NCBI GenBank assembly: GCA_946902875.1
Contig: OX336340.1
Coordinates: 12,229,566 to 12,293,565 of the forward strand
DNA length: 64,000 bases
Direction: 5' to 3'
DNA from: Nematopogon swammerdamellus
Taxonomy: Eukaryota > Arthropoda > Insecta > Lepidoptera > Adelidae
The notes under the pieces are model-generated. The model saw only the letters and a list, made by a program, of their open reading frames with translations, searched no databases and was not told the origin of the DNA. A program made the position numbers and the translations under genes. Of this stretch, positions 34,501-48,060 are shown one piece after another (the first letter of the stretch is position 1; each line of letters starts with the position of its first letter).

Positions 34501-36570
34501 TTCTTAAATATATGGTTAAAAATTTTAATAAATAATACTTTTTTATGGGACTGTACTTTTTATTTACCATTCCTGAAATCAGAAATACGCTTTTTTTTAT
34601 TCTAAAAAAAAGATGCCACCCTTAGGTACACGGTACAGTTAGGCAACTGTAATCTAAATCTGAATTATTTTATGTACCACATTTTTTCGTACATGTACTC
34701 TGAATTCAGCTTGATATCATCACTCGGAGGCTGTATGTGGGCACGTAAACTGCGGCGGGCGGGGTGTAAGTGTATTTATTTTCTGTGATAGTGGCGACGA
34801 CAGCGGTGGCGCGGCGCGTCGGCGCGGCGAGGGGAGGGGAGTTCGCCATACTACCGAAACATAAACATTCCATTATCGTGAGTTCCCGCCACCTTCATTA
34901 GCTGTTTACTTTGAGAAGTAAGATTAATACACTGTGTCAAGCCTCAATGGCATAATATTAAATATTAACTTAACAAATGAAAAGCGACTAACTGTAATCC
35001 TATTTACTTCAGGAATATGCTGTGTAGTATTATAAAGCTAATTCTGAAATACGATTTTGAAGTTCCGATAAATCATTATTATTCAAAGACACGTCTGTAA
35101 CATCGAAATAAATGCTCAATCCAATATATACGTACTTATAAATGCTTAGATCAGTAATCTGTCATCATAAATATTTATATTGTGATGTTCGTTACATCGG
35201 TTTTTCCGCAGAGGTGGACAGATGAAGCGCTATAATGCGATTTGTCAAGTCTTTACAAAACATTTTACTTATCTAAACGTTTAGCTGTTTAATTCGAAGG
35301 CAGGAGGCGTATGAAAGAAGCAGCAAAAGCTAAAAGTAATATTCTTCGGTAAAATTGCTCGGCTGAACGCCTAGCAATTTTCTCTCTCCCTTGTGAATTC
35401 GGAAATATAAATAGAAGTGAAGTTTCGCTGGTAACGGAAGGAAAAGCGAACATTGCGTGTATATTATCCAGCGCGGTAGTTACATCTTTCTTGGTCTTCA
35501 ATATTCGGTCAGTTGTACGGCTGTTTTGTTTTTAATAAATTTAGACGACTTAGAGAAAATTTAATAAAAAAAAAAAATTATGTCATAGTACTACAATAGT
35601 ACGAGTAGATTTAAACCGTCTGAAAGGATGAAATAATGAAGAACAACAAACAAACAAACTGCATGCTTGCTTAAGCTTATACGTTTTTCTTATTGCACTT
35701 TATGACTGAAACAATACGAATGTTTACATAAACTTGTATACGTATGTATAGACGTTATACTTATTGTATATAAACGTTATGTTATAGGTACGTATGTATA
35801 AACTTGCAGGTGAGTAGCCGTTTATTTGTGTGTAATTCTAACGGAAATTTGTAAAAAAAGCTCATACTCCTACACTTATCTGGATTATTTTTAAATATGT
35901 GAGTTAGAGGCAAATTTAATCTGTATTATTTTTAGCAAACAATTTCCTGTTACTTTAAGTAGAAAAGTCTAATTTATAACTTTGGTCAATAGCCCGTCGG
36001 CGCCGATGGTATAATAAATCGATTGAAATGGGCTCCGCTTGTTTGCTCCACCCTCCGGCACTTCGACCGGTTATGTTGATATAATTTCACCATTTCGATA
36101 AAATATTTGGTTAGTGAACTTATTGTGTGACGCTGATCCGCGCGTAGGTTCCGCGGCGCGACGAGCGACGAGCGATGCGCGACGGTCGCTCACTCGCTCA
36201 CGACACACACACAACTCACAAGGCATCACTATCAATAAGTTACCGATACAGTTGAGTTGCGGGTTTCAAAGTTGATACGATTAGTTTGTTTATAATAAAA
36301 TACAAACTTTCCCTCATTAGTGAAAGTAAGAACGCCTCAACCTTACTCTTACACAAGGCATTAGGTACGAAATCAAACTAACGTATAGGCGGGTCCTTTG
36401 AAATGGATACGAATTCCTTCATTATAATCACTCGGATATTTAACTCGGCTAGGAGCTGAATACTCATGTTGGAGTTTCTAGTTGGAGTAATTGGGGTCGA
36501 TAGCCATTTCACGAGGATTGAAACACCAGAAACAAACAACAACAACGCACTAAAGGCGTTTTTTGTTGTT
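34501..36570. other. gene-free stretch
   Basis: A GC-rich patch lies at 34750-34845 (gcggcgggcggggtg; ggtggcgcggcgcgtcggcg). Otherwise AT-rich with only short frames such as 35289-35501. Confidence 0.35.
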
Positions 36571-36820
36571 GTTTTTTTTATGGAAACTGACACGGTTGGC
36601 TACATCACCTGCAACATCCGTGATGTCAGGCCATAACACCGGGTGAACTAGGTGCCATGTCAGTGCTTCTCTTCATTTCATGTCGGCTACACTGAACTGG
36701 ACGGAAAACACGAACTATTTACATAGCCGTTTCGACCGACGTTTCGCTCAGTGCGGCGGTACCAACCCGGCCGGGATAAACCCTACCACCTAGTAAGGTA
36801 AGAAGGAAAGGGACCTACAG
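36571..36820 (-). mobile_element. SINE A, minus strand, nearly complete body
   Basis: T run, atggaaactgacacggttgg, to the far side of the core (ggaaagggacctacag, the complement of ctgtaggtccc). Only the tRNA head is missing. Confidence 0.8.
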
Positions 36821-37507
36821 TTTAACGTGGGCGTTCTAGGATTATAACGACCGAACCTTTTAGAGCAGTAAAAGATAAATATGTAATTTTAACATTCATT
36901 TTGAAGTTTAGTTTGTTCGATTGGCTTTAGAAATACGAACGACTATAAGGTTCAATGTTTCTAACAAAAAATCGTAGCTCTATATAACATGATAAATCCC
37001 CTTAACAATGTTAGGTACTAATCCGACGTCACCGACAGAAGTAAATTTGTACTTAAGCACAAATTATCCTCAAAATAATACTACCCACCCACTAGCCGAC
37101 TAGGTGTTAATTTGACATGGGTCGGCCAAGCAAGACGGAGCTTTGTTTTACAGCGACTATTTACGTATGTACGAGTATATTGTACAAATCCTGCGAAACT
37201 CGAAATGTCTGCTGTTCGCCTCAGTAGCGGCTTATTAATTTTAAGCTCAGTCCACAAGACTTGTAGCGGTGCGGGAAATCCTCTTCAAAGCTCCAATAGA
37301 ACCGCATTACTTATACGCGGGTATATTCTCTCTGAGTTCCAAATAAAAATGATATTTCGCTGTCTAACAATTGACAGAGCTATACTAAGGAGATATTATA
37401 TTGTAATGTTGCCGCAGGCGTTAAGACAGATCAACGGGTGTTTCTTCTACTTCTACTAACATCAAATACGGTTTTTTATAGAGTATTTTGTTTGAGGGTT
37501 GGTTTGT
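36821..37507. other. gene-free stretch
   Basis: The 115-codon plus frame at 37112-37459 has no recognisable motif and no convincing splice or promoter context. Confidence 0.3.
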
Positions 37508-37590
37508 AGGGTTCCTTACCTCAAAAGAGGAAAAAAAAAAACGGAGCCCTTATAGGATAACTCCCGTATCTGTCTGTCTGTTCGTCTGTC
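37508..37590 (+). mobile_element. repeat H end fragment
   Basis: agggttccttacctcaaaag and cggagcccttataggat match the left end of repeat H at 28503. Confidence 0.6.
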
Positions 37591-37618
37591 ACAGCTTATA
37601 TTTTCTGATGTAGATTTC

Positions 37619-37785
37619 TCAGCCTCGGTAGCTCAGTGGTGCGGTCGGGCGCGGTCAGTACTTGGATGAGTTACCGCTCGACCGTTGGAGGCTGACCGTG
37701 GTTCGGATTCCACGTAAGACTGTAGGTCCCTTCCCTTCTTACCTTAATAGGTAGTAGGATTTAGGTATCGCGCCCGGGTTCGTAT
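37619..37785 (+). mobile_element. SINE A with tRNA head joined to the core
   Basis: The only copy seen with head and core continuous: A box gtagctcagtggtgcggtcg, B box ggttcggattcc, then ctgtaggtcccttcccttct and taggtagtagg. 3'-truncated. It sits directly after the repeat H fragment. Confidence 0.75.
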
Positions 37786-38014
37786 CAAAATTCCCACGTT
37801 GAATGGCGGGCGCAATGCGTTCGCTGCGGTACCTGAACGGACGAACTTTCTTTGAAATTTTGTTTAATTTTGAGGCTAGAGTACATGAATGGTTTTTAGC
37901 CTAGATAGATAGTAGGTAATACGAAAGGTTTTAACTTTTTACACCATGTGGATCTGAGGTCTCGGCAAAAAAAGGACGAAATTTATAGTTAGCTTTTACT
38001 GTCTAGTACTTAGA

Positions 38015-38300
38015 CGTATCCTGCGAGCAGCTCTCGGCGACGCGACGACGCGGAGGCGCGGGGGTCTGCGACTCCGGACAACAAGGGGACAAGTAGATCC
38101 GACCAACACGTGTCCACGCAGGTGGCGTCCGACCTCGGATCCACGGCAGGCCTCACGCAATCTATGTACTTGCGCGCGCTAACTAACTGCCGCCCGACGG
38201 GCCGCCGGCGGTCTATTTCAGTGGAAATTCGTCAGCCGCGCCAAGTATACATAGACGCTCGCCCACGCCACTGCGCGTAGCTGCAAAGCAATAGCCACTT
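38015..38300. other. CpG-rich, non-repetitive stretch
   Basis: Dense CG dinucleotides without simple repeats (for example ctcggcgacgcgacgacgcg), unlike the CGG islands elsewhere. It could be a regulatory or 5' UTR segment. No ORF or splice signal supports a gene. Confidence 0.3.
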
Positions 38301-38506
38301 TACACTCGATCGTTAAGGTACATTTTCGCACGCAGCGATTGGCGACGTGAAACAGTAGGCTATTAAAGCCCGAAGGTAGGAACATTTTCTATGGAGTGAT
38401 TTCTCCTGTACGAAGTAACTATTAAGTAATCTGTGTCCACGGTGCTAAGTTCTTTCTGTCCAGCCTCTTCTGGTAATTTTTTATTACTTAATTTTATTTC
38501 TATTTA

Positions 38507-38683
38507 AGGGGCTCTGTGAAGGATATCAGAATGGCCCTGTACGTTGCTTCGGGAGAACAGCGGAAGCTCGAGTTCCTGAGGCAGCGTATCAGTGTGGCCA
38601 TCCAGCGAGGCTACGCCGCTAGCGTCCTCGGAACCCTGCCCACATCGTCCTACCTAGAGGTGGTTATTAGTTTTCATTTATAG
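38507..38683 (+). pseudogene. non-LTR-like C-terminus, QRIS motif (copy 3)
   Basis: Plus frame: SVKDIRMALYVASGEQRK, FLRQRISVAIQRGYAASVLG, TLPTSSYLE and a stop at 38681-38683. An AT-rich 3' flank like those of the other copies follows. The 5' boundary is abrupt, consistent with truncation. Confidence 0.55.
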
Positions 38684-38980
38684 GTTTACATATTAGATAG
38701 TTAGTTTTTTTCATATGTTTATTATATTTTAGTTATTAATTTATTTATTTTTAAAATAAAAATAATAGCAGGTACTATGTTTATTTTAGTTCTAATAACT
38801 TAGTGTTAGATTTCATTTAATAATTATTACTGGGACCGGATAGAAAATGAAACACTACTAGAAAACGTTTTACGAATTTATTCGTGCATAGCGCGGCAAC
38901 TCACACTTTAATCACTCAGTATCACTTTACAATTTCTTTACAAATACAAGTCTGTATTTCATTGATATAATTGTATTCTA

Positions 38981-39080
38981 GACTAGCTGTTGCCCGCGGC
39001 TTCGCTCGCATGTAATTCGTATTTCAAAGAAGAATGTAAGTAACTAAGGGCGAGGCCGAAGGCCGAGCTCCGTTCAGTAT
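38981..39080 (+). mobile_element. interspersed repeat, gttgcccgcggcttcg type
   Basis: gactagctgttgcccgcggc, then gggcgaggccgaaggccgag. Shorter relatives are at 17830 (plus) and about 47025 (minus). Confidence 0.5.
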
Positions 39081-39654
39081 TCTAGATTCAGTATACTCTA
39101 TTGATTTTTATTTTTAATATCACTTTATATAACTAATGAAAATATGAGTAATACATAATTCCGCAGTCCTTACAAGGAAGGTGAAGGCTTCGGCCTGGTG
39201 GTTGTTGAGTTATGTAACGAAATACGGAATGATGTAAGCCTCCAATTATCACGATCACGATAATTGAACTGCACTGACATTATTAGGTATGTTTTATTTA
39301 AACTAAGTATTGTGTGACGGACACTGCATCCTGCAAATATGAACTCAGGTAGTTGGAGACTTTTTGGGGTTACGGAAGTAAATATTTGTTATTGCTTCGT
39401 TAAATTGTATTTTACAAGGCTTTCGTAAAAATCAGCTAATTAAATTTGGAAATTTCAATTAAAGTTCAAAAATCACTCACTCAAATAGGTGGTTTACGCG
39501 GTTTGACTCAAGGAAATTTCCTAAGGCAATAAGTTCACCCTTGGCACACATTAGGTTGCATAAAGTGTAATATTATTGTTATTATAAATACATATGTATG
39601 TAAGTGCCTATGCTTCTATACGTTCCTCATACCACAGCCGCCGCAAATCCCGCC

Positions 39655-39728
39655 CGCCCCAGCCGACCGACCGTCGCCGCCCAGCGCGGTCGCCCGCCCA
39701 CCGCAGCAGGCTCGCACGGCGGCGGGGC
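39655..39728. other. GC-rich island
   Basis: Cgcc/cgacc-rich patch; the three overlapping frames here share only composition. Confidence 0.5.
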
Positions 39729-39908
39729 GTCTCTGCTACCCACTTACTGGAGACCATCCTTTCCTTTGGCTTCAATTGTCCCACTATAAAACGCCACAAA
39801 TGGGTTCATAGAGACGGTTAGAGCAAAGGCAGTACAAAGGTTTTTTTTCTTTCACAAATATACGTGAGTATTGATGCCACAAAAGCTAAAAGATAGGTAT
39901 TATTATGA

Positions 39909-40040
39909 TTTTTTTATGTGAACCAACATGGGTAGCTGTGCCGAGAGACCAATGGTGCAGTCGACAGAGCAAAATCACCTCTCCTCGCGAAACCACATAT
40001 GCGGACTGTTGCTAGGCTGTCTAGCCTGTTAATATGACGT
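39909..40040 (-). mobile_element. SINE C, minus strand
   Basis: T run, atgtgaaccaacatgggtag, ...caatggtgcagtcgacagag..., ending ggctgtctagcctgttaata. Reverse complement of the copy at 10911. Confidence 0.55.
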
Positions 40041-40439
40041 TTATTTATTTATTTATTTATAATTACCTTAAATAATTACCCAATACATAATTTATAGGGA
40101 TTGAGCGCTCAAGTGTTCCGCAGATTCATATGATTACTTCCACACCACCAAAAAAAAATCACAATATGCTTTATACTTAACATAACACATTATGAAACAC
40201 TATGAACGTGCGTCCTAAGTTCACACTGTGTTCGAAAAAATTTTGGCACGTTGTGAGAGTGAATAATTTCAATCATTGTTTAATTCGACTCGGTGTAATG
40301 CATGTTTACTAAATACATCTTAATAATATGATGAAATATGTGGGTTTAGTACCTACATATTTATATAGAACTGTAAACATGTGTAACTCAAAACTTTCTG
40401 CATTCAAAATAAAGAACTAAGGGAAGGACAATTCGATGA

Positions 40440-41267
40440 CGCACTATGCGCGAGCGACCGACGCGAGTCTCCATTAGGTCAATCGTCGTCCATCATTCTC
40501 ACGCAGCCACCATTTACCCGCAGATGGCTTCCCAAAGGGAACGCCGGCCGGCGGGCGCCTGGCCTCCGCACGTAGGTACCTACATAACCCGAAAGTTACA
40601 GTCTTTTCCGTCTGAACGACGAAGGGGGTGAGTTCTCTCGAGCCTTAATGATCCAAATTTCGAGGACCGTCATTACGCTGTCGGCGTCCTACCGTCACGC
40701 GTAATCTTAAAACCGGGACGAGCTATGACGCGACTCCTTCGTAAATTCGCGGCTTCTTAAAAGGGCCGATTTAATCGGAATTAATGTAAAAGTTTTAAGG
40801 ATTAGGGTCCCAGTTTCTTTCTCCCATTAAGGAGAAGTATAGGTTGCGCGGGAAATCAATCGCGTTACGCTGTTAAGGCTTCTGCGGGCGCGCACACACA
40901 CACCCACACTGTCTGCGCCCGCGCGTGTCACCTCGCGAATATCGCTTCACGCACACGCGCGCGCACCTTCGAAGGCATTCGCGGACTTCGCACACACGCT
41001 CGCGCCTCCATACAGACACACACAATACGTTTTGGTATTCGCCGTTAATGGAGAGGTAATATAAGAGGCGCATCTTCGGCTTTGCACAATTTAGTTGTCC
41101 AAAGATTTGGCGGACGCGGGCGGAGCATGTCGAGACCGTAGCGGGCGGTGCCGCCAATTTGGAATAGACCGGCTCCGAGTAAAAAAGTGTGCATTTTTTT
41201 TTACTTTATAAGGAGTGCCGGCGACCGAGACGAGTAAGCTGCGGAAGGGAACAGTCCGCCCCTAGAC
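40440..41267 (+). promoter_or_regulatory. CpG-rich region, candidate promoter and 5' UTR
   Basis: CpG- and CA-rich, apparently unique DNA. It contains a TATA-like ctttataaggag at about 41204 and an initiator-like acagt at about 41251, 17 bp before the ATG of the candidate exon. A donor-like ggtgagt at about 40628 could end an alternative upstream exon. All of this is suggestive only. Confidence 0.3.
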
Positions 41268-41297
41268 ATGGGGGCGACCACAATAGGCTGGGTTTTG
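41268..41297 (+). CDS. candidate first coding exon (10 codons) with strong donor
   Basis: ATG at 41268 opens MGATTIGWVL and is followed at once by gtaagttt (41298), a near-consensus splice donor in phase 0. The hydrophobic GWVL end could begin a signal peptide. Upstream is CpG-rich and TATA-like sequence. No matching downstream exon was found in the window, so the rest would lie behind a long intron. An alternative is chance, or a 5' UTR exon. Confidence 0.3.
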
Positions 41298-43257
41298 GTA
41301 AGTTTGAAAGCGAATATTAATATTTTAGAGATTGAATTATTTTCAGACTTTAACAAAAAAAAAGGCCATAATATATTTCTATTCCAGATAATATTTCGAT
41401 AATTATTTATACATTTACACGCACACTACACTGTGTTAGCCTATAAGGAGAAACTTCAAGTTCCACAAGACTTTATTTTTAATTGTTTCTGTACATTCAA
41501 GGTATTGTTATTGCTTCGGGTGGCTTTCTTATTTAAATTTAAAATAATAAACTAATGCTACAATAGTATATAAAATATTATACTTACCTACGAAGATGTC
41601 AGAAGAAATATTACGAGCTATTAAAATGTTAATACCTAACTAGCATTAACACATTCAGCCTCACAGTATTATGAGAGCGCTTCAGATAACAAATTTAATC
41701 GGAATAGCAAATTTTCGTAAAAAAAACAACTGAACAAATACAGAGGTTTACGTCATTCTTTTTATTTTAATTCTAAATTCACGTCTATCATCATTATTCT
41801 AACGTCACTATGAACGACGCGACATCAACTTGGCGAAAAGCCAACGGAACTACAACAAACTTTCAGGAGGGGTGAAAGCATAGTATGGGTGAAGGTCTCT
41901 GGTATAAAAATACACATACACAACGCAGACACTACTAGTGACTGCGTTGTGCTGAACAATTTTTGGAAGATGAGAGAAGCTTGGTTACGCAGTGAGCGGA
42001 AAAGCTCCTGTGAAAAGATGCATAATTAACCGGAGGCGCGTTTAAAGGTCCGTGTCGGAAAATAAGAGGGTTCTCTGGAATTGTAAATTTCTGGGTGGTC
42101 TTTGACTTGCTGGCAGCTCGAGATTAAATAAAAATTCAGGCATGTCCTGAAGTTATGAAAAAATTATATGTGCCTATTATGAAGTAGCCTATTGGATAAG
42201 GCGCCACTCTCTCACGGAAGGTTAAAAATGGGGAAACAATCACAATACTCTCAAGGGAAGGAAAACACAGTGAAGAAATTAATACACTAGTAGGTAGGTA
42301 TTGATAAGATGTTATGTACGATTGTACGTACGTGTACAGTCTTCCGGCCGATTTCAAGGATGTTATTTTCTAATATGCTGTAATGTACATATGCACTCAT
42401 GACAATATGATGAACGAGAATGTGGACAGGATATTTATCTTGCGTTTAATTATTCAAAATGATATCAACACGCGCCGTGAACGTCGAAGAACATGAAAGG
42501 TCAAGGAAGCCGCCGCCCCCGGAGCTACAAGCGTAACGTAATATTGTAACGTGACCGATAGTAGCTGCTCACTTGACAGTGAGTAGACTCATGCTAAATT
42601 AGGAAAAGATGCGTGCGCGGAATAAAACAACATCTTCGTAGCGGCGGAAGTAAAATAGATATGGGTTCGTCGACTTGGAAGGAAAAAAAATGTAACCCAA
42701 CTCAATTATTTATGTTTTCCGCAAGCGTTGAACTCAAATCTATAGGATCGTAGCGAACCGAAGATTTCATAAAATGTGATTTTAAGGTACACATATTTTG
42801 GTGCTCTGCTGAGCCGCCTTTCCAGAATAAATGTAGCTAGAGTTTACATTTCACAACTTTTAACATTTGATAGCTGCTACGATACTTTTTTTATTGCCAG
42901 ATTTTGGACACATTTACTAAAATAAAGGTTCATAATTTTCTTGGCCAGATGATTTTTTTTTTCACCATGATTTTTGTATTACCTCGTATTATCAATGGTA
43001 TAAATTGAAAATGCCACAAACATGTTGACGTGTGATTCTGACTGCATATGAATTTTTAATTTTAACAGGGTACAACCTGTACCTTAATTTATTTTTCTAA
43101 CTCATACTAAAATATTAGTTTGACAAATTGATAAATTAAGTATCCAATTTATTTATTTATTTAATGTAAAATCATTATTTATTATATCAATAATGTTGTT
43201 GACAAAGGTTTACATCTTATGTAATTTTACATTCATAATTCACCTATTTACATAAAG
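41298..43257. other. gene-free stretch (possible first intron)
   Basis: AT-rich, non-repetitive by eye, only short frames. Confidence 0.3.
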
Positions 43258-43330
43258 ATAGAATAGAATAGAAACTCTTTATTGCACACAAATTTAACGA
43301 AGAACAGTAAAGGTAATTTTTGTAGATTAA
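43258..43330 (-). mobile_element. LINE 3' tail fragment, minus strand
   Basis: gatagaatagaatagaaactctttattgcac read in reverse is a polyadenylation signal followed by the ATTCT-type tail seen at 10905. Confidence 0.5.
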
Positions 43331-45933
43331 AATAGTACACACAAAATGAATAAAGAGAACTAATACGTCCATAGTAGGTCCCGAGAGAAAACTGTTGAGC
43401 AAACTATGACATCCAATATTCACCAAAATATTGAAAATGTTTACGCAATTTTATCGAACGCTATCGTACGTAACACGGACGGCCAACAGAACTACTTACG
43501 GCGTGTAAACTGTTCGAGGCTTTGTTTTCGATTAAATGTTTAGCTAAATATGAGAAATTATTGCTGAGCGTACGTACATACATCACGGTGTGTATTTTAT
43601 TTTTATAATATATATACCTCGAAGATATACCTACAAAACCATACATTTGACAAAACCACCTGCAAAAAGTTCTCATTACTGAAATGTCGGTCGGATTAGA
43701 CTTCGGGAGATATTTTGTACAATTATTCAAATGGTGTTTCTCCCTTTGTATTACTCGTATCCTGGGCCTCGTACTGACCTGAAATTTTAATAGGGAAGGC
43801 CGACCTACCCTTCAAACTAATAGGTGAGTAGCTACACATAATAATATTTTCTGTACCCAAAAGTGTAAAGGACCTTTATTATAATATTATATCAAAGAGT
43901 AGGCATATTTTAAAATTTGAAATCAATTTCTTAAAAATACTAGATTGATTATAAGAAAAATTCACTTTCCGACCGTACCTATTACTTAACCAATACACTG
44001 TGTTTGATGGAACCACTTAATTATGATACAAAACGTATATCCGTAATCTACTCAATGGCTAATTTTATGGAAAGGAGAAAAGGTGAACAACACCTACCAT
44101 TCGTATCTCCGGAGGCGGAGGCGGTTCAAGAAGCCGGCAGGAATGAATAGGAGGGGGGGGGGGGGGGGGGGGAGGGGAGGGGAGGGTCACCAATAATGGC
44201 GTCATCGGACGATCACAGAAATAAAAGTGGTTCCACAAAGGATTTCCTTTGCAAGATGTTCCCACTCGGTGCGGTGACGCGGTCCGCTCGGGCAGGACTT
44301 GGACAAACTTGGACAAACAACTCGTATTTAGAAACTTGGGTTTACTAGTGCTGTGCTTCTGTGTGATCATTTTAAAGTGATGATGTCATTGCGCGAAAGC
44401 ATAAGTTTTTAATGAAATTACACAATATCTATTTCTCACCTGTGTGTGTATACTCGCCCCTACTCACTTCTTCATCTTTTTATATAGCCATAATGACAAG
44501 ATATCCACCGCTGTTTTATTCGTGGTCAGTTTTATGTATATACCTACTTACTGTTACTAACCGGCTCCATTACTCCTTTTGTTCGGCTCACATAATAGTT
44601 TAGGTCAATGCGTCTACACGATGACGACAACACTCCAAAGCTAGACATGGGCCTTTTAAGGCTAAAGAAAGGAAGTTAAGACTGAATAAAGTAGATTATC
44701 TATTAAAACAAAGAGCAATATTAACAATTATATTTAACATACTCAGTATGCCTTATACTTTGTTCGCGTATTAAATCCCACTGAATTAATTTAAACAATG
44801 CTCTATAACATTTTGGTTGACCAGCACAACGCAGAACGGTCTGACTAGTAGTGTTTATACGTCGAAGTTGCTAGGGCACGCACGTGGCGAGGGAGCGATT
44901 GAACAGCAGCGGCCTAGAGAAGTACAAATAATACGTACGTATTTCTCACAATCCCGTCGCGGAGTAAATGTATAATAAATTATATGTCTAATGTTATTAT
45001 AACCGAAACAGTATTGTCTAAAATTATTAAATAGAAATACCTAGAAGTATTGATTTAGAATTGATAAAAAATCTTCGAAGTCGGTTAAAACAAAATAGTC
45101 ACTGTTATTGGTTGAAGTTTAAAGGCAGATTGTCCAAGACGACGAACGCGGCGGATTTTGCCCAAAGTTTGGCGTGTCGAGATCGTGTTCACGATCTGTA
45201 ATTCTGTAAAACAGTGTTTGACGCTTAGCAACACGTGGGTCCCGTTAGCACCGAAACACGTAGGTACGTTGCTTGACATCGTTATCGGCAACGTCGAAGG
45301 ATAAGAACACGAATTGCAAACTGAATGAGCACAACCTTTTGTTCTTAACCGTTAGAACATGTGTGCGGAGTAATTTTTAGAACTAATTTGAGACAATTTA
45401 GTTGTAATGGAGAAAGAAATATATTTTACAGTATACTTGTATGTTCGCGAATTGTTTGTTAAAAATATAAATAAATAGTATACAAACTATGGGATAGTTA
45501 GGTACCATGTTTTTACCGATTTTTTACCATTGCAGTATACAAATACAATACATAGAAGTCACCATAAAGACACAGATTATAGTACTAGATTACAACTTCA
45601 CATCCACCACTCCCGAAACAATATGTCACCGACCAAATCACCTATACATGCTGAGTTTGTAATGGCGACTGATTCTTATGTTGTATGGTTCACTTATCAT
45701 CTTATACCTATCCGCAAATACGCGAGTGAAGAGCGTTTGCGCATTCATAGCATCAAATTGCTTTGCCATTCCTTAAATGTATTTGTGATGATAAAATGTT
45801 TACCTAATTAAAGTATTTACCAACAAGTTACATCTTTCATCGCGCTTTGCTTCTTCTAGTATTTAGTTCGGCGTATAAAGGAATATATCCCTAGTATAAC
45901 CCGCTACAACTTTTAGAGGATCTGTATAATAAC
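43331..45933. other. gene-free stretch with a long G run
   Basis: 44151-44190 is almost pure G (g with occasional a). Frames at 44065-44370 and 45530-45811 have no recognisable motifs. Confidence 0.3.
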
Positions 45934-46236
45934 GAAGTGTCAAGTGCGAATCGGACTTGCGCACCGAGGGTTCCGTGCCACCACGTAATTTTCCCATTTC
46001 ATTATTTGGTGTTTTACTTTAGATTTTGCAAACATTCACCCCCTTAATTTTTTAATATTTGTTTGTTTTATTATTTGTTACCATATACAACTTAATAATA
46101 CATATTTATTTCAACCGGCTACCTATTGCGGTTCAAAAGATACAGCCCTTTAATGGAGGGGCGTACGGACGGACGGACGGACAGAAGGCGCAGGCTTAGT
46201 AATAGGGTCCCGTACGAAATCCTAAAATGGGATTCA
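45934..46236 (+). mobile_element. repeat G, plus strand
   Basis: caagtgcgaatcggacttgc, gcaccgagggttccgtg, then gatacagccc, a cggacggacgg run and aatagggtcccgtacg. Confidence 0.7.
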
Positions 46237-46418
46237 CCCTCCAAATTTTAAAATCCAACGTCTAACAGTCGGTCCGTGTTTATAAATGTTCGCCTTGAGC
46301 TCTTGAGATCGCTTGAGATCTTTGCCTATTAAGTAATGCGACATATTTTCGCCAAGTTATAGGCTATATAACATTATTAATATGAGCCGAGCATTGGGGT
46401 TGGAAGCGAAAGCAGTCG

Positions 46419-46739
46419 AAAAAACCGGCCAAGTGCGAGTCGAACTCGCGCACCGAGGGTTCCGTATCGCCATGCCATGGCTAGCGTCACTAACGCCATC
46501 TAGATGGCGTGTTATGAAATGCTTCATATTAGTTAATTGTCATGATTAGTTAAAATGCTTCATAATCTATTCGGTAGATGGCGCGCGCGCATACACTTTT
46601 TGGTTTCTTCTATGGGAACCCCCATGAATTTTTTACTTTTTTTTATTTTTATTATTTGTTGTTATATCGGCCATTATAATACATATTCTGTGAAAATTTC
46701 AACGGGCTACCTATTACGGTTCAAGAGATACAGCCCTCG

Positions 46740-46770
<31 letters not shown>

Positions 46771-46826
46771 AGACAGACGGCGTAGGCTTAGTAATAGGGT
46801 CCCGTGCCGGATACAGAACCCTAAAA
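46419..46826 (+). mobile_element. repeat G, plus strand, complete-looking
   Basis: Starts aaaccggccaagtgcgagtc. The interior holds direct copies of atgcttcata. Ends gatacagccctcgg, a cagacagacgg run, aatagggtcccgt and gaaccctaaaaa. Non-coding. Confidence 0.75.
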
Positions 46827-47963
46827 ATATACCAATTCGGTCAGCTTTCATATGATTTACTCGAAAACTACTCAGCACATTTACATAGGGTTTTTACCAA
46901 TATTATATGTGATAGATAACTGAGAGTTACTTTCTCCAAGAGAGCATAAATAAAATATAGTTTACCTCGCTAGAACTAGCCCTTGGTGACATATTTTTCG
47001 AATATATATTGTGGTTTAGGCGAACGCCGTTCGGTCTTCGGCCTCGCTTTAGTGACTTTTATAGAAAGCGCGACATGTGGCGCCGAGCCACCCATGAGTT
47101 GTCTAACGACGACGCCTATATGGACTTAGTGTTGTCGAGAAAATGAAATAGTATGTACGTATAGAATTTTCAAAATCAGAAGTGTCTTCACGTTTTCACA
47201 TTGAAAACGATGCATAATTCCGTACAAATAAAATAATTACATTGCTTCATGTTGAATGTTGTAAAATTTAACTAAATAACTGGGTAGCATTTCCATTTCC
47301 GAAAGAAACCATTCATTCCGCATTGAAATTCTTCTCTCGTACAAACTGGATTGATGAAACCAATGAATAATATATCGAAATTGGGTCTGGCCAGTTCGGG
47401 GAAGGCTACTCGATATAAGTAATAGTTAGTTCGACAGCCCCTGACCAAATTACACCCCAGACGGCTCCCCGAGACATTCGAGTAGCTCACAATTTTCTTC
47501 CGAGGCAGGGCTTGTAGGTACCTACGATTCGGGCTAAATACATCTAGTAGCGAGCGAGGAGTTTTAGAGATTTACCTCATTAGCGCCGAGCGGTGCGGAA
47601 GTAAACTGATTTTCAAAGCAAAGGAAAAACAAATAAGTAAAAAAAAACGGCGAAAAACGAATGCCCGTGGGCGCCGCTGTCGGACTACACGTCCACTGCG
47701 TTGTTAGTCTGGCACGCGCCATATGCCGTGCTTGCATAAAAAAACACATACAAATTCTAACGCCCGAATAACGGGATAACGTTCGATGTCCTACTGCTAG
47801 ACATAGGCCTCTCTCAAGGAACGCCACCGCCACACACGGTATTCCGCTCTTCTATCCCGGATACCTTTTTATGTCGTCTGTTCACCTAGCCGGGGGAGGA
47901 GGAACGGGGGAGGGGAGGGTCCCATCATTAGTAACAATATTAAGACAAATTAAAAAAAAAACA
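46827..47963. other. gene-free stretch
   Basis: A LINE-associated string (cctactgctagacataggcc, about 47791) and a minus copy of the ggccttcggcc motif (about 47037). No supported gene. Confidence 0.35.
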
Positions 47964-48060
47964 TTGCACCGACTTCAAAAAATAACAAGAACTAAAAAGT
48001 CCGGACCCTCGAGTTGAAGGCGGTACAAAAGCACAAAAGGGGGTGCAAAACACCTATCAA
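47964..48060 (+). mobile_element. single-arm remnant of the foldback element
   Basis: caccgacttcaaaaaa, gaactaaaaagt and cgagttgaaggcggtacaaa match the left arm at 27239-27372 with a large deletion. Confidence 0.55.
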
